DNA from: Bacillus sp. sid0103
GTDB taxonomy: Bacteria > Bacillota > Bacilli > Bacillales_B > DSM-18226
DNA length: 64,000 nucleotides
Direction: 5' to 3'
NCBI RefSeq assembly: GCF_019219025.1
Contig: NZ_JAHUWN010000028.1
Location: forward strand, 1 to 64,000
This document shows positions 27,608 to 38,601 of the stretch, in pieces. Positions within the stretch are counted from its first letter, which is position 1, and each line of letters opens with the position of its first letter. The position numbers were made by a program, and so were the translations under genes. The notes below the pieces were generated by a model. The model saw nothing but the letters and a program-made list of their open reading frames with translations, searched no databases and was not told the origin of the DNA.

Positions 27608-27964
27608 GTGACTTATCTACTTAAGAAAAGACTCTTAATATTGTCGTTATCGCAACTTGCGATAATTTCTATTTCTTTCATTGCCTATCACAAAGTTTCC
27701 TTATTAAGCTATATCAACATATCTTTTTATTTTTCAGCAGTACTATTGTTAACCTCTTTACTCGTTTATACTATCCATTCAGGTTTCTATGATGTCATTT
27801 CGCGTTCATTTAGTTTTGCCTTTCAAAGAGGGCAAAATAAAAGACGATTTGATGAAATTCCCCCTCTATCAGAACTTGTCACATTCAATCATAAACCATT
27901 GGTCTTTTACGGGCTTATTATTGGACTGTTTATGGCAATTGCACTGGTCATATATTATTTTTAA
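27608..27964 (+). CDS. DUF3899-type membrane protein
   Basis: This 118-residue protein has two N-terminal helices (about residues 10-28 and 36-56), a basic cytoplasmic stretch with RSFSFAFQRGQNKRRFDEIP, and a last helix (about 97-116). That layout matches the DUF3899 membrane family of Bacillaceae, assigned by memory of the pattern. The GTG start has a strong TTTGGAGG site. The function is unknown. It lies between oppA and trpS on the plus strand, with no terminator visible before the trpS promoter. Confidence 0.72.
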   Translation: MTYLLKKRLLILSLSQLAIISISFIAYHKVSLLSYINISFYFSAVLLLTSLLVYTIHSGFYDVISRSFSFAFQRGQNKRRFDEIPPLSELVTFNHKPLVFYGLIIGLFMAIALVIYYF

Positions 27965-27969
27965 CTGAC

Positions 27970-27998
27970 TTGAAATTAATTATTCGTTTCATTATAAT
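27970..27998 (+). promoter_or_regulatory. Sigma-A promoter of trpS
   Basis: TTGAAA and TATAAT are separated by 17 bases, putting the start near 28005, at the head of the T-box leader. Confidence 0.75.
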
Positions 27999-28004
27999 AA
28001 GGTC

Positions 28005-29317
<1,313 letters not shown>

Positions 29318-29321
29318 TAAA

Positions 29322-29373
29322 AAAAGCCTGTACCCAAAAGATATGTTGTTCATATCTTTTGAGTCAGGCTTTT
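29322..29373. terminator. Bidirectional terminator between trpS and yjbA
   Basis: AAAAAAGCCTG pairs with CAGGCTTTTA, with an inner AAAGATATG hairpin. T-runs flank both strands. Confidence 0.85.
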
Positions 29374-30118
29374 AATTTACTTTTGGACCGTGTTCCATTT
29401 CCCAAAGTTTCTCAAAAAACGGCTGTCCTTTTATAAGATTTTCACAAAATGTTTCATGTCTCTTCGACCAGCCATCCTTTGTTTCCTCAAATAACTGTTC
29501 CCAAGCTGCTTCAAAATTTAATTCTTGAATCGTTGAATAATTCTCTGGACACCATTCAGTATACCAATACCTTACTTCTGCTTCATTACTCGATGAAAGT
29601 AATTGGTCAAGGGCCATAAATAACAGTTGTTTTAATTGACGTTCTTTTCTAGTTAAACCCCTCATCAATTCCGGTTCAGGTGAAAGAATGTGATAGTCCT
29701 TCAACTTTGGCTGCTCATAAAAGTGGTATTTATTCGCCTCATGTTGACCAATCATTTCATAAACCAACTGCTCTTGTCTTGGAATCAACCTACTTTTACG
29801 AATTGGGATATTATAGCCAATTGTGTCAATTGCCAAAATACCTATTCCATCTGTTACGACAAAGCAATAGTCAAGTTGAACTCTTTCATGGTTTTTTCTC
29901 AAATATGCCTTCTGATAAATATCATCTAGAAGCTGTTGAGGCAACTCTGACAAATCATTTTCAATGTAGTTAAACAAAATCGGTTCAACTTTCACTAATG
30001 GCACTTGGTCCAACAGTTCTACCCCATCATCCTTACGCCATTCATGAAAGTGACAAACATTATATCCGTTTTCTTCCCCTTCAAACCAATTTACCCATAC
30101 ATCATGAAGATACAACAT
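29372..30118 (-). CDS. yjbA: UPF0736 family protein YjbA
   Basis: This 248-residue protein matches B. subtilis YjbA in length, place and pattern (start [14 protein letters not shown]; late [24 protein letters not shown], quoted in part [11 protein letters not shown]). It is rich in aromatic and acidic residues and has no membrane segment. The function is unknown. I begin at the ATG at 30118, which follows GAGGGG at about 9 bases, five codons inside the longest frame. Confidence 0.83.
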   Translation of the reverse strand: MLYLHDVWVNWFEGEENGYNVCHFHEWRKDDGVELLDQVPLVKVEPILFNYIENDLSELPQQLLDDIYQKAYLRKNHERVQLDYCFVVTDGIGILAIDTIGYNIPIRKSRLIPRQEQLVYEMIGQHEANKYHFYEQPKLKDYHILSPEPELMRGLTRKERQLKQLLFMALDQLLSSSNEAEVRYWYTEWCPENYSTIQELNFEAAWEQLFEETKDGWSKRHETFCENLIKGQPFFEKLWEMEHGPKVN

Positions 30119-30249
30119 TGTACAACCCCTCACTTCAAGAAACTGTTTGTAAATCAGTATGGGCAGACCTTAGTTAAATTATTCCTTTATATATATTTTG
30201 CTCCAATTCCATTTATGAACTTCGTTTATTTTTCCACTTCCTTTTATTA

Positions 30250-30372
30250 TGTTGATTTCCGCTCCAGGCGCTTACGGTTCGCTGGCGGTCCGGGGAGACT
30301 CCCGCAGGAGTCTTCGCGCCTTCCACTGCAATCAACAGGGTGCCAAAATCAACAATAAGTTTTAACATAGCC
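30250..30372. repeat. Family A repeat, truncated copy in the yjbA-appC gap
   Basis: The reverse complement of this stretch matches the element at 46447-46630: a TIR-like GGCTATGTTAAA end, TTGGCACCCTG, GGCGCGAAGACTCCTGCGGGAG, and GCGCCTGGAGCGG-AAATCAACA follow in the same order. About 60 internal bases of the other copy are missing, and the far end (before 30250) is not recognisable. Confidence 0.75.
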
Positions 30373-30380
30373 AAAGCAAA

Positions 30381-30416
30381 AAAAAATCTACCATGTTAAT
30401 GGCAGATTTTTATCGT
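30381..30416 (-). terminator. Terminator after appC
   Basis: AAAATCTGCCAT and ATGGTAGATTTT form a stem followed by a long T-run on the minus strand. It overlaps the last codons of appC. Confidence 0.82.
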
Positions 30417-31321
30417 TTTGATTTTGGATTAAAGGCATCCTTGAGGCCTTCTCCGATAAAGTTAATCGATAAGATGGTAATTGTGATTATTAATGCAGGC
30501 GGGACCCAGATCCATAGTTTAAATTGGAGAACATCGGGTTCGTTGGCGGAATTCAACATATTTCCCCAACTCGGAATTTCTTGAGGCACTCCAAAGCCAA
30601 GAAAACTTAAGCCTGTTTCAGCAACAATCATTGTAGCAAAGGTAATCGTCGCTTGAACAATAATTGTAGATAGTATATTTGGAAGTAAATGTTTAACGAT
30701 TACTTTTGTTGGTGAACAACCAATAGAAATGGCTGCAGTAATATATTCATTTTCTTTTTCTGCAAGAATCTTACTACGGACAATTCGTGCAATCCCCCCC
30801 CAACTTAGTAAGCTAATCGTTCCAATTAAGACCCATAACCCGTTTACTTTTCCAAAAAGAATGGCATTTAAGACAATGACAAATACAAGAAAAGGAAAGT
30901 TTAAGATAAAATCAGTAAATCTCATTAATAAGCTATCAACAGCACCGCCAAAATATCCTGAAATAGAGCCGATTAACGTGCCAATTAAAATAACAAATAA
31001 TGTACAACTTATCCCTACTAACAACGATATGCGCCCGCCATAAAGTAATCTTGTAAAGACATCGCGTCCTGACTTGTCCGTACCCAGCCAATGTTTACTA
31101 GATGGTTCTAACGACATTTGGCCTATGTTAATTCTGGTAATATCCGCAGTGGTAATATAAGGTGCAAGGATCGAAACTATAGTAACAACCAGTAAGAAGA
31201 TAAGACTTGTCATTGCCAATTTATTTTTCATAAACTTTTTTCGGGCAATTGCAAAAGGAGATAAACTTTTTTTCGGGGGTGTTACTAAAACTTCTCTCTC
31301 ATTTTGTGTTACTATTTGCAT
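30410..31321 (-). CDS. appC: Oligopeptide ABC transporter permease AppC
   Basis: This is the second permease of the App importer. The 303-residue protein has an N-terminal cytoplasmic tail, six membrane helices, and the coupling motif NEYITAAISIGCSPTKVI. It is the last gene of the appDFABC operon and follows appB by 13 bases. The assignment to App rather than Opp rests on gene order (appDFABC, next to yjbA) as in B. subtilis. Confidence 0.92.
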   Translation of the reverse strand: MQIVTQNEREVLVTPPKKSLSPFAIARKKFMKNKLAMTSLIFLLVVTIVSILAPYITTADITRINIGQMSLEPSSKHWLGTDKSGRDVFTRLLYGGRISLLVGISCTLFVILIGTLIGSISGYFGGAVDSLLMRFTDFILNFPFLVFVIVLNAILFGKVNGLWVLIGTISLLSWGGIARIVRSKILAEKENEYITAAISIGCSPTKVIVKHLLPNILSTIIVQATITFATMIVAETGLSFLGFGVPQEIPSWGNMLNSANEPDVLQFKLWIWVPPALIITITILSINFIGEGLKDAFNPKSKR

Positions 31322-31334
31322 TTATTCTCGCCCC

Positions 31335-32306
31335 CTAATCTAGCCTAATTCTCGGATCTACAACACCATATAAAACATCAGCAATTAAGTTGCCTATTAG
31401 TGTTAAGAAAGAGAATAACATCGTCAACGTCAAAAGTACTGGATAATCCCGCGTCCCGACAGATTGCAGGAATAGTTGTCCAAGACCAGGATAAGTAAAA
31501 ATGGTCTCGGTGATGATGGCGCCACTTATGATGGCAACGATATCAAAGCCTAAAAAGGTTATAAGTGGAATAATGGAGTTTCTTAAAATATGAACATTGT
31601 ATATCTTTCTTTCGGGAGTGCCTTTTGCACGGGCTGTACGAACATAATCCTTACGGCTGTTTTCAATAATATCATTCCGTAAAAATTGGGTATAACTTGC
31701 TGTACTTAATAATCCAAGAACAACTGCTGGTAAAAATACATGATGGAACCGGCTTAACCACCATTCAAATGTTCCATCTGTTACACCAATATCTACTGAG
31801 CCATTTGAAGGAAACCATCCAAGTGTAAATGAAAAGAAAAAGATGGCGAATACCCCAGCAATAAAAGATGGTATGGCCAAACCTATGTAATTTAATCCTC
31901 CAATTAGGTTATCTGTTAAGGTATATGGCTTTCGCCCTGCATAGGACCCCATTAAAAATGCGAGGATATAGGTTATTAATATAGATGAAAAACCTAAAAG
32001 TATGGTGTTAGGGAGTCGTTCTCCAATAACCTCAGATACCTCTATTTTAAAACGTGTTGATTTCCCAAAATCCCCCTCCACGAAACCACTAATCCAACGG
32101 AAATACTGCTGAGGCAGCGGGTCGTTATAACCCAATTTCTCCCTCATTTCCGCGATATACTCTGGATTAGTATTTCTTGGATCAATTTCTCCACTTAACG
32201 AATCGCCCGGCATTAATTTTGCCAAGGTGAATACAACAATGGAGGTAAGGAGTAACATTGGAATCATTCCCAATATTCTTCGAAATGCATATTTCAACAT
32301 GTGCAT
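31335..32306 (-). CDS. appB: Oligopeptide ABC transporter permease AppB
   Basis: The partner permease of AppC. The 323-residue protein has six helices, an outside loop with MPGDSLSGEIDPRNTN, and the coupling motif DYVRTARAKGTPERKI. A strong hairpin separates it from appA. App can replace Opp for peptide import in B. subtilis, where laboratory strains carry a frameshifted appA; here all five genes are intact. Confidence 0.93.
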   Translation of the reverse strand: MHMLKYAFRRILGMIPMLLLTSIVVFTLAKLMPGDSLSGEIDPRNTNPEYIAEMREKLGYNDPLPQQYFRWISGFVEGDFGKSTRFKIEVSEVIGERLPNTILLGFSSILITYILAFLMGSYAGRKPYTLTDNLIGGLNYIGLAIPSFIAGVFAIFFFSFTLGWFPSNGSVDIGVTDGTFEWWLSRFHHVFLPAVVLGLLSTASYTQFLRNDIIENSRKDYVRTARAKGTPERKIYNVHILRNSIIPLITFLGFDIVAIISGAIITETIFTYPGLGQLFLQSVGTRDYPVLLTLTMLFSFLTLIGNLIADVLYGVVDPRIRLD

Positions 32307-32366
32307 TCTCCTTGTCTAATAAGCTTTGGTAACAACAAGTTGTGTAGAACCAACACTCAACTTGTT

Positions 32367-32397
32367 CAAATGGGAGAAGTAAGCCTTCTCCCATTTG
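32367..32397 (-). other. Hairpin between appA and appB
   Basis: A perfect 13-bp inverted repeat (CAAATGGGAGAAG and its complement) with a 5-base loop lies in the operon. On the minus strand no T-run follows, so it is more likely an mRNA stabilising or processing hairpin than a terminator. It would protect the abundant appA message. Confidence 0.7.
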
Positions 32398-32460
32398 AAA
32401 GATTAAGTTGGTATTTTTAAGCTCTTGTATAATTCTTATTACAACTTAATAAAACCGTAC

Positions 32461-34176
32461 CTATTGCTTAATCCACCATTCATTTGGACGATTCATACCA
32501 GAAACGTCAAATTTAACGTTCTGAACTCGTTTGCTTACAGCCATTGTTTCCTCTAGCTCCGCAATTGGTAGTGCAGGCAGATCTTGCATGAATAGTTTTT
32601 GCCATTGGACATATAGGTCCTTACGTTTCTCGTTATCTGTTCCAACTACTTTGATATCAAGTGCTTGATCTAGCAATTTATCGCTTTCAGCATTTACCCA
32701 GCGTGGATAGTTCCAAACTGCTTTTGATCCCCAAAGTGGTGTCGGATCTGGGTCTGAACCAGTTGACCAACCACCGAAGAATACTTCCATTGATTTATCA
32801 GCTTTATCAAGCATTTCGTAATAAAGGTTTACATCCGTCATAGTTAATTTCGTTTTTAAGCCAACCGCTTCCCAATATTGAGTCATTGCCTTGGCACGGG
32901 ATTCAAATGTAGGGTTATCAGTGGCATAGTGGCTAAAGTTTACAACAAATTTCTTACCATTTGGATCTTCACGGAAGCCATCGCCATCTACATCTTTGTA
33001 TCCTGCTTCATCTAATAATGCTTTAGCTTTTTCAGGATCATACTTGTATTGCTCTAATTCGTCATTAGGTGCCGCGATCCAATGATTTGTAGGGATTGGA
33101 CGGTTTACTGGTTTACCAACTCCAAAGAAAAACGCCTTAACCCATTCTTCACGATTAATTGCATAATACATTGCTTCACGAAGCTTTTTCTCTTGGTATT
33201 TAGGTTCGTTCATGACGTTTTTCTCGCCATCCCAAGTACCTAATCTGAAACCAACATAGTAATAGCTTACGCCAGGATATGTTACTGCATTTACATTATC
33301 AAGTGCTTTCACTTGATCAATAATACTCGGATGGAAAGATGTCATATCAAGCGTTCCGTTTTTAAGTTCTCCAACAGAAAGAGATGGATCGATAACTTTA
33401 ATAACAACTTTTTCGATATGTGGTTTGCCGCCAAAGTAATCATCAAAGCGTTCCATTTCAATGGATTCACCTGGGATAACTTTCGTTACTTTAAATGGTC
33501 CTAAACCAACAGGCTTTGTCCGAACTTGTTCAGATCCCATCATATCTTTCACTGCCATGCCTTTAAATTCAGTACGGTTCATAGGGTATGTCCAAAGATT
33601 ATCCAGGTTGTTTACACGAGCTTTATCAAATGTAATTTGAATGTGGTAATCGTCAATAACTTTTATACCAGCGATTTCTTTCGCTTTTCCATCATGATAA
33701 TCTTGTGCGCCCACGATATTTCTTACGTTATCAAAACGTGGACCATCATAATCCTTATCAGCAATAACTTTCAGTGCGAATTCCCAGTCTTTAACTGATA
33801 ATTCATCGCCATTATGCCACTTGACGCCTTGTTTAATTTCAAAATCAAACACTTTATTGTCCGTCGTTTTCCATGAAGCGATATGCGGCTGTGCTTTTAA
33901 GTTTTCGTCATAATCAATTAGGTTTTCATCAAAAAAATCAATTACATATTGATCCGTTGCATTTCCATAGAAAGTGTAGTTAAACTTACCCTCAGGTGCA
34001 GAATCCAATGCATAAACTAGTGTTCCGCCATCTTGTGGTTTTTCGGATGTTTCACCAGACTTTCCATCATTTTCATTGTTCGATGTTCCTGCTTTTTCTC
34101 CGCCGCTGCAAGCCGCTAAAAAAGCGGATAGGACTAGCATTAATGCTGCTAACAGAAGCATACTTCTCTTCTTCAT
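32461..34176 (-). CDS. appA: Oligopeptide-binding lipoprotein AppA
   Basis: The binding protein of the App importer. The 571-residue protein has a lipoprotein signal (lipobox LAAC, cysteine near 23), a glycine/serine/glutamate linker, and a family 5 solute-binding domain with VKWHNGDELSVKDWEFALK. It carries a calcium-loop-like DVDGDGFREDPNG near residue 395. The frame is intact, unlike in B. subtilis 168. The strong ribosome site AGGGGGG suits high expression, helped by the hairpin downstream. Confidence 0.93.
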   Translation of the reverse strand: MKKRSMLLLAALMLVLSAFLAACSGGEKAGTSNNENDGKSGETSEKPQDGGTLVYALDSAPEGKFNYTFYGNATDQYVIDFFDENLIDYDENLKAQPHIASWKTTDNKVFDFEIKQGVKWHNGDELSVKDWEFALKVIADKDYDGPRFDNVRNIVGAQDYHDGKAKEIAGIKVIDDYHIQITFDKARVNNLDNLWTYPMNRTEFKGMAVKDMMGSEQVRTKPVGLGPFKVTKVIPGESIEMERFDDYFGGKPHIEKVVIKVIDPSLSVGELKNGTLDMTSFHPSIIDQVKALDNVNAVTYPGVSYYYVGFRLGTWDGEKNVMNEPKYQEKKLREAMYYAINREEWVKAFFFGVGKPVNRPIPTNHWIAAPNDELEQYKYDPEKAKALLDEAGYKDVDGDGFREDPNGKKFVVNFSHYATDNPTFESRAKAMTQYWEAVGLKTKLTMTDVNLYYEMLDKADKSMEVFFGGWSTGSDPDPTPLWGSKAVWNYPRWVNAESDKLLDQALDIKVVGTDNEKRKDLYVQWQKLFMQDLPALPIAELEETMAVSKRVQNVKFDVSGMNRPNEWWIKQ

Positions 34177-34214
34177 TTGTTTACCCCCCTATGATTTTTA
34201 TTTTTCCCACTTAT

Positions 34215-35225
34215 TTAATAAAGGTGGCAAGCTACTCGATGAGAGGGCTTCACCTCCTTTAGTACCGGCTTACTTTTAGAACATTCCTCCATTGCCATAG
34301 GGCAGCGCGGATGGAATGAGCAACCCGTTGGTGGATTGATTGGACTTGGCACATCCCCTTTTAGGATAATCCGCTCCTTTTTTATCCTTGGATCAGGCGA
34401 TGGAATTGCAGAAATTAATGCTTGAGTATATGGATGGAGAGGCTCCGTGTATAAGCTGTCTTTATCCGCAACCTCAACCATATTCCCTAAGTACATGACA
34501 CCAATTCGATCACTCATGTGTTTAACAACACTTAAGTCGTGGGCAATAAAAAGAAAAGTAAGGTTAAATTCTTCCTGTAAGTCTTTTAACAGGTTTAAAA
34601 CCTGTGATTGAACGGAAACGTCTAGTGCTGAAACTGGTTCATCAGCAATAATTAGTTTCGGCTTTAGTGCAAGCGCTCTAGCAATTCCAATTCTTTGGCG
34701 CTGCCCCCCAGAAAACTCATGTGCATACTTATAATAAGCATCTGGCGGTAAACCTACTTTATTTAATAAATCCATGACTTCCTGTTTTAATTCAGCCTTC
34801 GTTTTTTTAGAAAAGGTATAAATAGGTTCTGCAATAATATCTCCGACCATTTGCATCGGATTCAAAGAAGCGTACGGATCCTGAAACACCATTTGCATAT
34901 CTTTTCGAATCTCTCGCAGTGATCTGCCTGTTACTTTAGTAATGTCTTTCCCGTTAAAGAAAATCTGGCCTTCGGTTGGCTTTAATAGTCGAAGAATGGT
35001 TCTCCCTGCAGTTGATTTACCACAGCCGGATTCACCAACCAGTCCAAGTGTTTCTCCTCTTTTAATCTCAAATGAGATATTATCTACTGCTTTTACATTC
35101 CCAATCGTACGCTTTAAAAATCCGCCCTTAACTGGGTAATAGGTTTTAAGATTTTTAATCTCTAATAGATTTTCAGATTGCAAGGGAGATTGCCCTCCCT
35201 GTTTATGTATTGAAACAGTACTCAT
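34215..35225 (-). CDS. appF: Oligopeptide ABC transporter ATP-binding protein AppF
   Basis: An ATPase of the App importer. The 336-residue protein has Walker A (GESGCGKSTAGRT near residue 63), FSGGQRQRIGIARAL, Walker B (LIIADEPVSALD), and the C-terminal oligopeptide transporter motif with four cysteines (GCSFHPRCPMAMEEC and later VACHLY) that may hold an Fe-S cluster. It overlaps the appD stop (TAATG). Confidence 0.93.
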   Translation of the reverse strand: MSTVSIHKQGGQSPLQSENLLEIKNLKTYYPVKGGFLKRTIGNVKAVDNISFEIKRGETLGLVGESGCGKSTAGRTILRLLKPTEGQIFFNGKDITKVTGRSLREIRKDMQMVFQDPYASLNPMQMVGDIIAEPIYTFSKKTKAELKQEVMDLLNKVGLPPDAYYKYAHEFSGGQRQRIGIARALALKPKLIIADEPVSALDVSVQSQVLNLLKDLQEEFNLTFLFIAHDLSVVKHMSDRIGVMYLGNMVEVADKDSLYTEPLHPYTQALISAIPSPDPRIKKERIILKGDVPSPINPPTGCSFHPRCPMAMEECSKSKPVLKEVKPSHRVACHLY

Positions 35226-36247
35226 TAACTCACCCCTTCTTTCGGTTTACTTGTTTCATAGAGCAAGCAGGCAACTTCATGGCCATGTTCTACATCTTCA
35301 AGTAATGGGGTAATTGTAGTGCACTCGGGCATTGATTTAGGACATCGATTTGCAAAACGACAGCCTGTTTTCGGCATATTTATAAGTGATGGCACGATTC
35401 CCTTAATAGCACTTAACCGTTCTTCTTGTCCATCCATTTTCGGGATTGCACCTAAAAGTAAACTAGTATATGGATGTTTTGGATTGTGGAAAAGAGTATC
35501 AACATCAGTTCTTTCCACAATCCTTCCAGCGTACATCACCATTACTTCATCACACATTTCAGCTATTACACCTAAATCATGTGTGATTAAAATAACGGAC
35601 ATGTCATTTACAGCTTGAATTTCTTTTAGAAGTTCTAATATTTGAGCTTGAACCGTAACGTCAAGCGCAGTTGTTGGTTCATCCGCAATTAATAATTTAG
35701 GCTGACATGCGATGGCAATCGCAATCATAACCCGCTGTCTCATTCCTCCAGATAGTTGATGTGGATACTCATCAATTATTTTATCAGGTCTTGAAATGCC
35801 AACACTTTTTAATAGGGCGATCGACCTTTGCCTAGCCTCTTTCTTAGTAATTTTTAAATGATTAAAAAGGACCTCTTGTAGTTGATAGCCAATGGTAAAG
35901 ACCGGATTTAATGAAGTCATCGGCTCTTGAAAAATCATCGAGACGTCTTTTCCGCGAATTCTATTGATTTGAGATTCTGACATTTTCTCAAGATTTACTC
36001 CATCAAATATAACCTCTCCTGCCTTAATTTTACCGCTTCCTTTAGGCAGTAACTTCATAATGGAGAGACTCATGACTGATTTGCCACAACCAGACTCCCC
36101 AACAATACCAACAATTTGCCTAGGCTTAACATTAAATGAAACATTTTCAACTGCATTATAATCAGTTCCCTCAATATCAAATGCAGTCTCTAAATTTTTG
36201 ACTTCTAGCAGTGGTGCCTCTTTGTGCAGCGTTTTTTTTGTGCTCAT
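35225..36247 (-). CDS. appD: Oligopeptide ABC transporter ATP-binding protein AppD
   Basis: The first gene of the app operon and the partner ATPase of AppF. The 340-residue protein has Walker A (GESGCGKSVMSLS), LSGGMRQRVMIAIAI, Walker B (LLIADEPTTALD), and the C-terminal cysteine motif (GCRFANRCPKSMPEC, then VACLLY). The same motif is in AppF, while OppD and OppF of this window lack it (they have no such cysteine set), which helps tell the two importers apart. Confidence 0.93.
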   Translation of the reverse strand: MSTKKTLHKEAPLLEVKNLETAFDIEGTDYNAVENVSFNVKPRQIVGIVGESGCGKSVMSLSIMKLLPKGSGKIKAGEVIFDGVNLEKMSESQINRIRGKDVSMIFQEPMTSLNPVFTIGYQLQEVLFNHLKITKKEARQRSIALLKSVGISRPDKIIDEYPHQLSGGMRQRVMIAIAIACQPKLLIADEPTTALDVTVQAQILELLKEIQAVNDMSVILITHDLGVIAEMCDEVMVMYAGRIVERTDVDTLFHNPKHPYTSLLLGAIPKMDGQEERLSAIKGIVPSLINMPKTGCRFANRCPKSMPECTTITPLLEDVEHGHEVACLLYETSKPKEGVS

Positions 36248-36387
36248 AGTACACCCTCTAACTTTTTAAATTATTCTGTTTATTCAAACTATTTAATAAA
36301 AATTCTATTACGGAATTGTTACAAAAGCAATATTTTTTTAAAAAATTAAAAATATTTACTAAATTTTTTCTTTTTAAAACCCTAATT

Positions 36388-37188
36388 TTATTGGCTTTTT
36401 TCGAGGTAATTATTATAGATATCTAGGTATTTTTTTGCGGGATTCGAAAAAGATAGTTTCGTAGAATAATGATGGGATTCGTAATAATGTTTAACAATAC
36501 TATATCCCATTGCATATCCGAGTAAATTAGGCAACCTTCCCTTCCCATACAGTAATTCATCGTGTACTCTTTCATTTTTTTTCTTGGCTAGTTGTTTTTT
36601 TATATATTTATCCCAAAACATAATGAGCTCCTTTTCACTATACATACGGCACCATGAAGCTAAATATTCCGAACCGCAATTTTTTAAAACAGCATATTCT
36701 GCTAGACCTTCAATGATAATGGAATCAAGCAAGGTATAGTCTTCCATTCTTTTATTTAACAGAGAAAGCCGGCAGACGTGATGGTATTCATGGACCAATA
36801 GTGCCTCTATTTCCTTCAAATCTTCACAATGCGAGAGAAAAAGAAACATTTTATCTGGGAACGAAACTCCCGCTTTACTCTTACCTTCTCTGAAAAAGAA
36901 TCCGCCCGCTTGTGCTACAGGAAAGAGAAAAACAGGTATATCAGGGCCATTCCATTTTTCTTTATATTGATGAAAGAGTTGTTCTACTTGATCCCACGCA
37001 TTTTGTTCCTTCATTCGATCATACATAATCCAAGCGGATCGAGACGGTCGGTACATCCCAAAATTCACTAATTGATTGTATATTTCCTTTGAAGTTTGCT
37101 TTTTAAAAAATGGTTCAAGTTTTTCACACATCTTAACCGGCCTTTCAAACTCATTCATTAACCATTGATCCGTTCGAATGATTCCCAT
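36388..37188 (-). CDS. yjaZ: DUF2268 putative zinc protease YjaZ
   Basis: This 266-residue protein has an HExxH zinc-binding motif (LLVHEYHHVCR, about residues 126-136) with a following glutamate in EGLAEYAV, the layout of DUF2268 predicted zinc-dependent proteases. It has no signal peptide. It sits between app and fabF as in B. subtilis. Its substrate is unknown, and activity is inferred only from the motif. Confidence 0.82.
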   Translation of the reverse strand: MGIIRTDQWLMNEFERPVKMCEKLEPFFKKQTSKEIYNQLVNFGMYRPSRSAWIMYDRMKEQNAWDQVEQLFHQYKEKWNGPDIPVFLFPVAQAGGFFFREGKSKAGVSFPDKMFLFLSHCEDLKEIEALLVHEYHHVCRLSLLNKRMEDYTLLDSIIIEGLAEYAVLKNCGSEYLASWCRMYSEKELIMFWDKYIKKQLAKKKNERVHDELLYGKGRLPNLLGYAMGYSIVKHYYESHHYSTKLSFSNPAKKYLDIYNNYLEKSQ

Positions 37189-37272
37189 AACTTCACCCCA
37201 TTAACTTTAACCCTCTGAACAGTTTATGAAGGTAATAAAAAGTGGTTCATAGATAAAAATGATTAAAATGGC

Positions 37273-37308
37273 AAAAAAAAAAAAACGACCAGACATTAGT
37301 CTGGTCGA
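37273..37308 (-). terminator. Terminator after fabF
   Basis: CGACCAGAC and GTCTGGTCG form a stem over TAAT, followed by a run of 12 T on the minus strand. Confidence 0.92.
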
Positions 37309-37317
37309 TCAAAAGAC

Positions 37318-38556
37318 TCATTCGTATTTTTTGAATACTATCGTTGCGTTGTGCCCGCCAAAGCCTAATGAATTACTCATCGCTGCTTTAATTTCCATTG
37401 GACGTGCTTTATTTGCTACATAATCTAAGTCGCATTCAGGATCTGGTGTTTCATAATTAATGGTTGGTGGAAGCATACTGTCTCTGATCGCTAAAACTGT
37501 AAAAATCGCTTCTACCCCGCCAGCGGCACCTAGAAGATGCCCTGTCATAGATTTTGTTGAGCTGATGGCTAATTTATAGGCGTGCTCACCGAATACTTCT
37601 TTAACGGCTAGGGTTTCAAACTTATCATTATATTCTGTGCTCGTACCATGGGCGTTAACATAATCAATTTCCTCAGGTTTTAGCCCTCCATCATTGATGG
37701 CCATTTTCATAGCACGAGCACCACCTTCACCACCAGGTGCTGGTGCAGTAATATGATAGGCATCACCCGTTGCCCCATAGCCGACAATTTCTGCGTAAAT
37801 TTTTGCACCACGTGCTAAGGCATGTTCAAGTTCTTCTAACACAATAATCCCTGCACCTTCACCAATGACAAATCCATCACGGTTTTTATCGAACGGTCTG
37901 CTAGCCGTCTTAGGGTCTGGATTTGTGGAAAGGGCGGTATTTGCACAAAAGCCTGCGACAGACATTTTTGTAATCGGTGCTTCCGCTCCACCCGTTATCA
38001 TTGCATCTGCATCGCCACGTTGTATTACTTTAAAGGCATCACCAATGGAATTTGTCCCTGTTGCGCAGGCAGTTACCGTACATGAATTGAAGCCCCTCGC
38101 ACCTAATGTAATGGAAACTTGTCCAGTAGCCATATCAGGAATTAACATCGGTACAAAAAATGGGCTTACCCGCTTGTAGCCTCTGTTCTGAAATATTTCA
38201 AATTGCTGTTCAAAGGTTTCCATACCACCAATTCCTGAACCAATCCATACTCCAACACGATGGGAGTTATCTTCGTTAATCGTTAAATTCGCATCTTTCA
38301 CTGCCATTAATGCAGATGCCACTGCAAATTGTGTAAACCGGTCCATTTTACGGGCATCTTTTCTATCCATAAAAGCTTCAGGATCAAAATCCGTTGATTC
38401 TGCGGCAACTTTTGCTGGATATTCATCTGCATTGACCCTCGTCAAAGGACCAATTCCAGATTTCCCTTCTAATATGTTTTTCCATGTTGTTTCGGCATCA
38501 TTTCCAAGCGGCGTTACGGCACCGATGCCTGTCACTACAACCCTGCGATTTTCCAT
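37318..38556 (-). CDS. fabF: 3-oxoacyl-[acyl-carrier-protein] synthase II, FabF
   Basis: FabF extends acyl-ACP chains with malonyl-ACP. The 412-residue protein has the Cys-His-His triad in [23 protein letters not shown] and [11 protein letters not shown], and the ending [15 protein letters not shown] choose the ATG at 38556 ([10 protein letters not shown]), which follows GAAGGAG and matches the family start, over one six codons upstream. It lies 45 bases after fabH and shares its FapR-controlled promoter. Confidence 0.96.
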   Translation of the reverse strand: MENRRVVVTGIGAVTPLGNDAETTWKNILEGKSGIGPLTRVNADEYPAKVAAESTDFDPEAFMDRKDARKMDRFTQFAVASALMAVKDANLTINEDNSHRVGVWIGSGIGGMETFEQQFEIFQNRGYKRVSPFFVPMLIPDMATGQVSITLGARGFNSCTVTACATGTNSIGDAFKVIQRGDADAMITGGAEAPITKMSVAGFCANTALSTNPDPKTASRPFDKNRDGFVIGEGAGIIVLEELEHALARGAKIYAEIVGYGATGDAYHITAPAPGGEGGARAMKMAINDGGLKPEEIDYVNAHGTSTEYNDKFETLAVKEVFGEHAYKLAISSTKSMTGHLLGAAGGVEAIFTVLAIRDSMLPPTINYETPDPECDLDYVANKARPMEIKAAMSNSLGFGGHNATIVFKKYE

Positions 38557-38601
38557 AATATCTATCTCCTTCATTTCTTAACTTTTTCAAAAATGTATCC
38601 T

